Shown here piece by piece: positions 27,879 through 35,054 of a DNA stretch of 64,000 nt. The notes under the pieces are model-generated. The model was given only the letters and a program-made list of their open reading frames with translations, made no database searches and had not been told where the DNA came from. The stretch is taken from NCBI GenBank assembly GCA_964494015.1, contig CAZBQC010000001.1, forward strand, positions 1 to 64,000. The letters run 5' to 3'. The translations under genes and the position numbers were made by a program. Each line of letters begins with the position of its first letter. Position 1 is the first letter of the stretch. The stretch is from CAZBQC01 sp964494015. GTDB lineage: Bacteria > Bacillota_I > Bacilli_A > RF39 > UBA660.

Positions 27879-29066
27879 TTAATCGGAATAATTTGTAAAA
27901 TATCCTTTCGTAAGAACTAAAGGGGTACCTTTATCTCCACTTCCGGAAGTTAAATCACACAGTGATCCAATTAAATCAACATATCTTCTAGGAGTTGTTC
28001 CCAGTGAAATATTTTGAGCCATTAAATCCTTATCCTTTAATCTTATTTCTTCCTTAATTAAATCTTCAAGTTCTTCTCCCTTTGAATTTCTAAATTTATT
28101 ATCAGCTAAATACTTAAGTTTAAGTTCATTTGGACTTCCTTCTAAGCCCTTTGTATATCCTGGACTTACGACAGGATCGGCAAGTTCCCATATTTTTCCA
28201 ACCGGATCTTTAAATGCCCCATCACCGTAAACCATCACTTCGATAGTTTTACCAGTTATTTCTTTTAATCTCTTTTGAATTTCTTCTACCACTTCTTGTG
28301 AATTACGGGGAAATAACTTCACTTTCTCTTCAGTAGCTCTGTTTGATCCTAACAGACCGTATGTTTCATTAAAACCATTTCCATTTCCTTTAGTAGTGTT
28401 AATATCGTCCAATCCATAGACGACTTGACAACCATTTTTTCTCAAGATATTTTTGGATTCTTCTCTCGTATGAATATCACAACATAACACTTTATCAACA
28501 TATCTTAAAATCGTCTCGACATGGTTAGCAAAAACGAACTCACATTCACAGTTTTCACTTTCGACTATTTCTTTATACAAATCGACATAATTTATTCCTG
28601 TAAAAAGATGTTTTTCTTGACCAAAATATTGTCGATATTCCTCCTCAGTTAGGACTTGATCATATGGATTAATATGATATTCACTCAATAACTCTTTTCT
28701 AAACAAGTGATTGCCTACTTCGTCAGCTGGATAACTTAAAACAATTGTTAATTTATCCATGGCTCTAGCAAAAGCTTTCAATAAAATGGCAAATCTATTT
28801 CTACTTAAGATTGGAAAAGTAAGTCCAATATGACTTGACTTAAATTTATTTTTAACATCAGTCGCTATTTCATCGACAGTAACATAATTGCCAGCACTTC
28901 TACTTACAACTGCTTCAGTAATGGCTACGATATCACGGTCATCAAATTCGAAATTTTCGCTTTGACTAGCTCTTAACAAGGAAGATATCACAATATCTAT
29001 TAAATCATCTCCCTCTTTAATAATTGGAGTTCTTATACCTCTTACAACGGTACCTACATCTTTCAC
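27879..29066 (-). CDS. Coenzyme F420-0:L-glutamate ligase (CofE)-family protein, stand-alone
   Basis: A protein of about 395 residues has the CofE-type N-terminal signature (GIRTPIIKEGDDLIDIV, then DRDIVAITEAVVSRSAG). A long C-terminal part follows that is typical of the larger Firmicutes members. CofE adds glutamate to F420, but no other F420 gene is visible and F420 is not expected in Bacilli, so a different acid-amino acid ligation is likely. The start is taken at GTG (complement 29064-29066), because a GAGGTG site lies six bases upstream and the promoter leaves a 13-nt leader. A GTG nine bases earlier is the alternative. Confidence 0.75.
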   Translation of the reverse strand: MKDVGTVVRGIRTPIIKEGDDLIDIVISSLLRASQSENFEFDDRDIVAITEAVVSRSAGNYVTVDEIATDVKNKFKSSHIGLTFPILSRNRFAILLKAFARAMDKLTIVLSYPADEVGNHLFRKELLSEYHINPYDQVLTEEEYRQYFGQEKHLFTGINYVDLYKEIVESENCECEFVFANHVETILRYVDKVLCCDIHTREESKNILRKNGCQVVYGLDDINTTKGNGNGFNETYGLLGSNRATEEKVKLFPRNSQEVVEEIQKRLKEITGKTIEVMVYGDGAFKDPVGKIWELADPVVSPGYTKGLEGSPNELKLKYLADNKFRNSKGEELEDLIKEEIRLKDKDLMAQNISLGTTPRRYVDLIGSLCDLTSGSGDKGTPLVLTKGYFTNYSD

Positions 29067-29085
29067 AAACCTCACCTCTTCTTTA

Positions 29086-29094
29086 ATTATAGCA
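29086..29094 (-). promoter_or_regulatory. Extended -10 promoter of the CofE-like gene
   Basis: On the minus strand TGCTATAAT reads from 29094 to 29086. The short distance to the gene supports the GTG start at 29066. Confidence 0.55.
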
Positions 29095-29165
29095 TACTTT
29101 ATTTTGGGTTGTCTGCTTTAACGAAGGCAAATATTGGTAAAAATATAGAAATAATCGAAATAAAA

Positions 29166-29174
29166 TGATATAAT
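29166..29174 (+). promoter_or_regulatory. Extended -10 promoter of nucleotidyltransferase gene
   Basis: TGATATAAT ends 35 bp before the ATG at 29210. Confidence 0.5.
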
Positions 29175-29209
29175 ACTTCTCAAATATTTAAAGGGAAGGG
29201 GGCTATTTT

Positions 29210-30007
29210 ATGGAAAAATACGAGGAAGCATTAAAATTATTTATTAATAAAATGGGATATAAAACTAATGAAAATGTTATTGGAATAGTTTTATATGGTA
29301 GTCATTTAACTGGTTATGCTCACAGTAAATCAGATATAGATTTACATGTTATCATGCGCGATAACATAGATGTTTTGATTAGAGGGGCTTCAGTTGATTA
29401 TGATTTTAAAACAGAATATTTTGAGAAGCCATTACAAGATTTGTATTTATCAGCTGATAATGATTTTGTATCACAGAATAATGCTATGGTTCCAATAATA
29501 GGATATGGGAAAATATTATATGATCCAACCGGCGTAGTAAAAGTACTTCAAGGTTATATTTTAGAAAAATATAAAGAGCCATTGCCACCGTTAGAACTTG
29601 ACGACGCAAAAGAAATGGCAGTAATAATAGCTAATAGAATTTCAACATTACAAGTAATGTATGAAAATGATAGTCCATGGTTTAATCATAACTATCATAA
29701 AACAATAGAAAAGCTAAGGAAGTTTTATTCAAGAAAACTTGGTTGTCCTGATATACCTGATTATAAAGCAGAAAAATTATATTCAAATGAAAATTATCGG
29801 CAAGCATTTTGCAAATCCATAATACCAGATATAGAATTTATTAGATTATATTTTGAAGCAGCTACTTGTGATGGAGACAATAAAGAAAAAATGACATATA
29901 TAAATGCTATTTATGAGTATACAACAAAAGACTTAAACTTAGATCCAAATAATTATAGGATTATGATTAAATCAAGAAATAATCCTATGAATAAAATTCA
30001 CGAATAA
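29210..30007 (+). CDS. Nucleotidyltransferase-fold protein (MNT/aminoglycoside adenylyltransferase-like)
   Basis: A 265-residue protein has the pol-beta-like nucleotidyltransferase core: VLYGSHLTGYAHSKSDIDLHV holds the GS motif and the two metal-binding aspartates of DxD. The remaining two thirds are helical and unassigned. It may transfer a nucleotide to a small molecule, as aminoglycoside adenylyltransferases do, or to a protein. The substrate cannot be read from the sequence. An AAAGGGAAGGGGG site precedes the ATG, and a terminator begins at the stop codon. It is the last gene of the accessory patch. Confidence 0.75.
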   Translation: MEKYEEALKLFINKMGYKTNENVIGIVLYGSHLTGYAHSKSDIDLHVIMRDNIDVLIRGASVDYDFKTEYFEKPLQDLYLSADNDFVSQNNAMVPIIGYGKILYDPTGVVKVLQGYILEKYKEPLPPLELDDAKEMAVIIANRISTLQVMYENDSPWFNHNYHKTIEKLRKFYSRKLGCPDIPDYKAEKLYSNENYRQAFCKSIIPDIEFIRLYFEAATCDGDNKEKMTYINAIYEYTTKDLNLDPNNYRIMIKSRNNPMNKIHE

Positions 30008-30038
30008 AAAGAAATAATCAAAAAATTATTTCTTTTTC
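30006..30038 (+). terminator. Terminator after nucleotidyltransferase gene
   Basis: AAAAAGAAATAAT pairs with ATTATTTCTTTTT around a short A-rich loop, giving a T-rich 3' side. Confidence 0.8.
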
Positions 30039-30045
30039 CTATTCT

Positions 30046-30062
30046 GGATTTACCTTGGGAAA
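30046..30062 (+). repeat. Imperfect direct repeat, right side of accessory patch
   Basis: Counterpart of 26798-26814 (15 of 17 identical), in the same orientation and also just downstream of a terminator. Confidence 0.3.
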
Positions 30063-30208
30063 AAATAGATTTTCCTAATTGAGTATAATTAATGTTAATG
30101 ACAAATGCTTGATTTTAAAGCATTTTTATACTGTAATATTATTTAAACAAGTTAAGTAATAGTTTATTATTTATCTTTTTCATTATATAATAACGGTAGG
30201 TGATTTAG

Positions 30209-31966
30209 ATGTTCAAAGAGAAATTAGCTTTAGTACCATCACTTCCTGGCTGCTATCAAATGAAAAATAAAGATGGGATGATTATTTATGTTGGTAAAGC
30301 CAAGAATTTAAAGCATCGTCTTCGAAGTTATTTTACAGGAACAGTTACGGGTAAGACTTTGATGTTAGTCAATGATATAGTTGACTTTGAATATATTGTC
30401 ACAAGTAGTGAATTAGAAAGTTTGATCCTAGAAATAAATCTCATTAAAAAATATAATCCGAAATATAATATTCTGTTAAAAGATGATAAAAGTTATCCTT
30501 ATATTGAACTTACCTTAGATAAATATCCAGTTTTAAAAGTAGTTAGATATGCTAATCGAAAAAAGAATCGTACTAATTTATTTGGACCATATCCCAGTGT
30601 CGGAAGTGCCAGAAATACCGTGGAACTTTTAAATCGTATTTATCCACTTCGCAAATGTGAAAGATTAAAAAAAGAGGTTTGTCTATATTATCATATTGGA
30701 GAATGCCTTGGCTATTGTCAGAATGATATTGATCCGATCAAAATAAAAAAATTGGTCAAAGAAATTTCCGTTTTTTTGAATGGTAACAGTCAAAATATTC
30801 TTGAAAAATTAGAAAAAGAAATGGTTAAAGCGAGCGATAGCTTAAACTTTGAACGAGCTAAAGAGTTAAAAGAGTTAATGAATAATGTTAAGATTACTTT
30901 AAGACCACAGAATATCGATCTAAATAAAAATTATCATTTTGATATCTTTGGGGCCTATAAGAATAATAATTACTTATCTATTCAAGTTTTCTTTATTCGA
31001 AATGGACTCTTATTTGGAAGACACAAAGATATTATTCAGATTGTCGACGAAGAACAAGAAGAATTGTTAGAGTATATTATTAAGTTCTACGACAAGAATA
31101 ATCTTTTACCAAAAGAAATCTTAGTAGGTTCAAAGATCGATCAAGAACTATTGAAAGACTATTTAAAAATTAAAGTGACGTTACCTAAGAAAGGTAAGCT
31201 AAAGAAATTATTAGAAATGGTTACCGATAATGCCAGAATTGAACTTCATAATCAGGAGGCAGTTTTAAATAACAATGAAAAAGTTAGATTGGAAGCTCTT
31301 CAAGACTTGAAATCACTATTAAAAATGGATCAGGTGAAAAGAATTGAAGCTTTCGATAATTCACATTTATTTGGAACTTTCTATGTTGGCGGGATGGTCG
31401 TCTTTGAAGACTTTTTGCCAGTTAAAAATGATTATCGAAAATATAAGATTGCTACTTCAGTCAAAGACGATATCAGTGCGATGAAAGAAGTAATTTATCG
31501 AAGATATTTTAAAGTCTTAATGGAGAACTTGGTTAAACCTGATTTAATCATTGTCGATGGTGGTAAAGCTCAAGTTCGTGTGGCGAAAGAAATTATCGAT
31601 AGTTTAAAATTAAAGATTAAGGTTATCGGTCTAAAGAAGGATGATAGACATAATACGGATGTCATAATTGATGAAGAGGGTCAAGAAATCAAAATTGATA
31701 ACCATAGTAATCTCTTTCTCTTTTTAGCTAAAATTCAAAAAGAAGTTCATGAGTATACTGTCAATTATCATCGCAATATTAAAAGTAAAGGAGCTTTAAT
31801 GAGTCTTTTAGATCTCGTTCCTGGAGTTGGCGAGGTTCGAAAAAAAGACTTATTAAAGAAATATTCCTCACTGAAGAAAATGAAAGATGCTACTTTAGAA
31901 GAATTAGAAGAATTTCTTAATAAAGATGTGGCTTTATCTTTATTTACTTATTTAAAAGAGTTATAA
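30209..31966 (+). CDS. uvrC: UvrABC system protein C
   Basis: This 585-residue dual-incision nuclease of nucleotide excision repair has an N-terminal GIY-YIG domain (IIYVGKAKNLKHRLRSYF), a Cys-containing segment (CLYYHIGECLGYC) and a UVR motif (about 205-240). The RNase H-like endonuclease domain has DNSH and IIVDGGKAQV. A C-terminal helix-hairpin-helix includes LVPGVGEVRKKDLL. The length is usual. The ATG follows GTAGGTGATTTAG, and a TATAAT at 30186-30191 may be its promoter. It heads a run of repair and RNA genes through miaA. Confidence 0.96.
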   Translation: MFKEKLALVPSLPGCYQMKNKDGMIIYVGKAKNLKHRLRSYFTGTVTGKTLMLVNDIVDFEYIVTSSELESLILEINLIKKYNPKYNILLKDDKSYPYIELTLDKYPVLKVVRYANRKKNRTNLFGPYPSVGSARNTVELLNRIYPLRKCERLKKEVCLYYHIGECLGYCQNDIDPIKIKKLVKEISVFLNGNSQNILEKLEKEMVKASDSLNFERAKELKELMNNVKITLRPQNIDLNKNYHFDIFGAYKNNNYLSIQVFFIRNGLLFGRHKDIIQIVDEEQEELLEYIIKFYDKNNLLPKEILVGSKIDQELLKDYLKIKVTLPKKGKLKKLLEMVTDNARIELHNQEAVLNNNEKVRLEALQDLKSLLKMDQVKRIEAFDNSHLFGTFYVGGMVVFEDFLPVKNDYRKYKIATSVKDDISAMKEVIYRRYFKVLMENLVKPDLIIVDGGKAQVRVAKEIIDSLKLKIKVIGLKKDDRHNTDVIIDEEGQEIKIDNHSNLFLFLAKIQKEVHEYTVNYHRNIKSKGALMSLLDLVPGVGEVRKKDLLKKYSSLKKMKDATLEELEEFLNKDVALSLFTYLKEL

Positions 31967-31986
31967 TTATCTAAGAAAGGTAAAAT

Positions 31987-32364
31987 ATGATCGATAGAAT
32001 TAAATTTATTTGTAAGTTAGTTATCGTGTTAGTAGTTTTAGGAGTATTAGGGAGCTTTGTTTATTATTATATTATAAAAACGATTAGGAGTACTCAAAAA
32101 TATGCCTACAATATCATCGAATTAAATATGCAGTCAGCAGTAATTTCTTATTTTTTAAGTGATTCTGAATTACTTGTTTCTAAGTTTACGAAAAAAGTGG
32201 GTTTAGAAGAATTAGTAACTAGTGGGCATTTAGATGGAAAAAGTATTGCTACAGAATGTAATCAGAGTAAAAGTTATGTAATTGGAACAGTTGATGATAA
32301 CAAGAGTATATCTTATCAAGTTTGTTTAATTTGTGAGGGATATAAATCAGATAGTTGTTCTTAA
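31987..32364 (+). CDS. Small membrane-anchored protein of unknown function
   Basis: A 125-residue protein has one N-terminal transmembrane helix (about 10-30) and a short extracellular domain with several cysteines near the end (EC, CLIC, SCS). The layout, an uncleaved hydrophobic helix followed by a helix and a small globular head, recalls pilin-like or competence-type proteins, but I see no prepilin cleavage site. It sits 20 bp after uvrC and 10 bp before mutL, so it is probably co-transcribed. Confidence 0.55.
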   Translation: MIDRIKFICKLVIVLVVLGVLGSFVYYYIIKTIRSTQKYAYNIIELNMQSAVISYFLSDSELLVSKFTKKVGLEELVTSGHLDGKSIATECNQSKSYVIGTVDDNKSISYQVCLICEGYKSDSCS

Positions 32365-32374
32365 GAGGGTGGTG

Positions 32375-34102
32375 ATGGAAGTGACAAATAAAGTTCATTT
32401 GATGAGTGAAGAATTATCCAATAAAATAGCAGCTGGAGAAGTGGTCGAAAAAGTGATGAATGTCGTCAAGGAACTCGTTGAAAACAGTATTGATGCTCTA
32501 AGTACTGAAATTAAAATAGCCCTAGTTGAATCGGGAATTAAAGAAATAACAGTGAGTGATGATGGGTTAGGTATGGATGAAGAAGACGCCGTTTTAGCGT
32601 TTTCAAGACATGCGACCAGTAAATTATTGGAGCTTGATGATTTATTTTCGATTAATACTTTAGGATTTAGAGGAGAAGCCTTACCTTCGATTGCAGCGAT
32701 TAGTGAACTTGTTTTAAAAACTTCAAATACTAAGACAGGAACGATGGTTGTTATCAATGGTGGTAAAATTATTGAGGTTCTTAAATCTGATTTAAGAAAA
32801 GGGACCATCATTACTGTTAAAAATTTATTTTATAACACTCCTGTTCGTCTAAAGTATTTAAACAGTCTTTATAGTGAATTAGCAAATACTGTTGACTATG
32901 TCAATAAGATGGCTTTAAGTTATCCAAATATTAGGTTTACTTTAACGAATAATGATAAAGTTTTATTAAGTACTGATGGCAGTAATAATTTATTAAAAGT
33001 AATCAATAGTATCTATGGACTTGAAGTCAGTAAAAAAATGTTAGAATTGGATTCATCGAATGAAGATTATCAGCTTAGTGGATATATATCATATCCAGAA
33101 ATAGCCAGAAGCAGCAAGAGTAATATGACAGTTTTGGTCAATAATCGAGTTATTCGTAATAATGAGATTATTAAAACAGTTTTAGAAGCATATCATACTT
33201 ATATTCCAGTCGATAAATATCCAATTATGGTCTTGAAGATTGAAGTTGATCCAAGTTTAATCGATGTCAATATTCATCCAACCAAGATGGATATTAAGTT
33301 TTCTAAATTGGAGAAATTAAAAGAGTTAATTAATGAGACGATCAATAAAAAATTAAAAGAAGCATTATTGATACCAGAAATTAGAATTGATCGAGAACCT
33401 CTTAAGGAAGATTTTTCTAGTCTTGAAATAAAAAAAGATATAGAACCTGATTTAAAATATGAGGATTTATCTTTTAACTTGGAAGTTAGCGATAATCATG
33501 AAGAAGATGTTAAAGAAAGTCGGATCAAAGAGATGTATCCAGTTGGATTAGTACATGGTACTTATATTATTGCCGAAAACGAAATAGGGATGTTTATTAT
33601 CGATCAACATGCAGCAGCTGAGAGAGTTAATTATGAAAAATACTTAAATAATCTAATGCAAGAAAAAGTTGATACGATTAACTTATTAGTACCAATTACA
33701 ATCGAATTAACCAATAAAGAATATTTAATCTTAAAAGAACATTTTCAGATTTTAGAAGAGTTAAAAATAGACTATGAAGAGTTTGGATTAAATACGATTA
33801 TGATTCGAAGTCATCCGGTCTGGTTACCTAAATATGCCTTGGAAGAGTCAATTAGAAAGATTATCGAAATCATTATCGATAACTTAGATTTCAATTTAGA
33901 AAGATTTAGAGAGAAAGTAGCGATTACTTTAGCTTGTAAGTTAAGTATTAAGGGTAATATGGCTACAACTAGTGAAGATATGACTTATTTAATTGAAGCT
34001 TTACGAAAGACTAATAATCCTTTTACTTGTCCACATGGAAGACCAACGATTATAACTTATTCGAAATATGATTTAGAGAAATTATTTAAAAGGGCTGAGT
34101 AG
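32375..34102 (+). CDS. mutL: DNA mismatch repair protein MutL
   Basis: This 575-residue protein starts at ATG 32375, behind AAGAGGGTGG; the frame is open further upstream. The N-terminal GHKL ATPase has the motifs ELVENSIDA, DDGLGMD, TLGFRGEALPSIAA and GTIITVKNLFYNTPVR. The C-terminal endonuclease domain contains DQHAAAERVNYE, which fits the nicking-endonuclease motif, and CPHGRPT near the end. It would act with MutS, which is not in this window. miaA follows after three bases, a common Firmicutes order. Confidence 0.96.
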   Translation: MEVTNKVHLMSEELSNKIAAGEVVEKVMNVVKELVENSIDALSTEIKIALVESGIKEITVSDDGLGMDEEDAVLAFSRHATSKLLELDDLFSINTLGFRGEALPSIAAISELVLKTSNTKTGTMVVINGGKIIEVLKSDLRKGTIITVKNLFYNTPVRLKYLNSLYSELANTVDYVNKMALSYPNIRFTLTNNDKVLLSTDGSNNLLKVINSIYGLEVSKKMLELDSSNEDYQLSGYISYPEIARSSKSNMTVLVNNRVIRNNEIIKTVLEAYHTYIPVDKYPIMVLKIEVDPSLIDVNIHPTKMDIKFSKLEKLKELINETINKKLKEALLIPEIRIDREPLKEDFSSLEIKKDIEPDLKYEDLSFNLEVSDNHEEDVKESRIKEMYPVGLVHGTYIIAENEIGMFIIDQHAAAERVNYEKYLNNLMQEKVDTINLLVPITIELTNKEYLILKEHFQILEELKIDYEEFGLNTIMIRSHPVWLPKYALEESIRKIIEIIIDNLDFNLERFREKVAITLACKLSIKGNMATTSEDMTYLIEALRKTNNPFTCPHGRPTIITYSKYDLEKLFKRAE

Positions 34103-34105
34103 GGT

Positions 34106-35008
34106 ATGAAATTAGAAGATAAAACAATTATTGTGATCACTGGACCAACAGGAGTTGGAAAAACCAAGTTAAGTATTGCTTTAGCCAAGTTATTAGCTGG
34201 TGAAGTTATCAATGCCGACAGTATGCAAGTCTATAAAGATTTAAATATTGGAACAGCTAAGATCAAAGAAGAAGAAAAAGAAGGAATTAAACACCATCTT
34301 TTTGATATTTGTGAACTTGACCATGATTATAATATTTTTGAATATCAGAAAGATTGTCGAAAAAAAATTAAAGAGATTTTTAAACGAGGCAAAACTCCTA
34401 TTCTAGTAGGAGGAAGTGGCTTATATATTAAAGCTGCATTATTTGATTATAATTTTCAGGAAGAAACGATTAAAGATGATTATGAAGACTTATCAAACGA
34501 AGAAATATTAAATAAAATTAAAGAATTTAATCCCGAATGCAGTATTCATATCAATAATCGGAAGAGATTGGTTAGAGAATTAAACAAGTGTCGTAATAAT
34601 AATCTTGCTAATAAGAATGGCAATAAGTTACTGTATAAAGCTATTTTTATCGGTTTAACGACAAGTCGTGAAGAGTTATATCAAATAATTAATCGTCGTG
34701 TCGACAAGATGATTCATAAAGGTTTGATTCAGGAGGTCGAAGAGTTATATAAAAAGAAAATCTGGACGAAAGCGATTCAAACAGCGATCGGGTACAAAGA
34801 ATTATATAAATACTTTGATCAGGAAATAACTAAAGAAGAAGCGATTGAACTGATCAAGAAGAATTCCCGTAATTATGCTAAGAGGCAATATACTTTTTTA
34901 CATCATCAAATAAGTGTTAATTGGTTTTTAGTTAATTTTAATAATTTTAAAGAAACGATTAGTGAAATTCACAAATTTATTAAAAATGAAAAAAAGCTAT
35001 TGAAATAA
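34106..35008 (+). CDS. miaA: tRNA dimethylallyltransferase
   Basis: A 300-residue enzyme transfers the dimethylallyl group to A37 of tRNAs reading UNN codons. The P-loop GPTGVGKTKLS is at residues 12-22, followed by the family motifs INADSMQVYKDLNIGTAK and ILVGGSGLYIKA. The C-terminal NSRNYAKRQYTF segment contacts tRNA. It is coupled to mutL with a three-base gap. Confidence 0.96.
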   Translation: MKLEDKTIIVITGPTGVGKTKLSIALAKLLAGEVINADSMQVYKDLNIGTAKIKEEEKEGIKHHLFDICELDHDYNIFEYQKDCRKKIKEIFKRGKTPILVGGSGLYIKAALFDYNFQEETIKDDYEDLSNEEILNKIKEFNPECSIHINNRKRLVRELNKCRNNNLANKNGNKLLYKAIFIGLTTSREELYQIINRRVDKMIHKGLIQEVEELYKKKIWTKAIQTAIGYKELYKYFDQEITKEEAIELIKKNSRNYAKRQYTFLHHQISVNWFLVNFNNFKETISEIHKFIKNEKKLLK

Positions 35009-35054
35009 ATAATCATTGATGATAGAATTTAAGTAGTATGATAGGAGGAATAAG

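Noticed and set aside
32395..32811. Minus-strand 138-codon frame
   Set aside because: Shadow of the conserved MutL ATPase domain on the other strand; composition is Ser/Leu-rich, as expected of an antisense frame.
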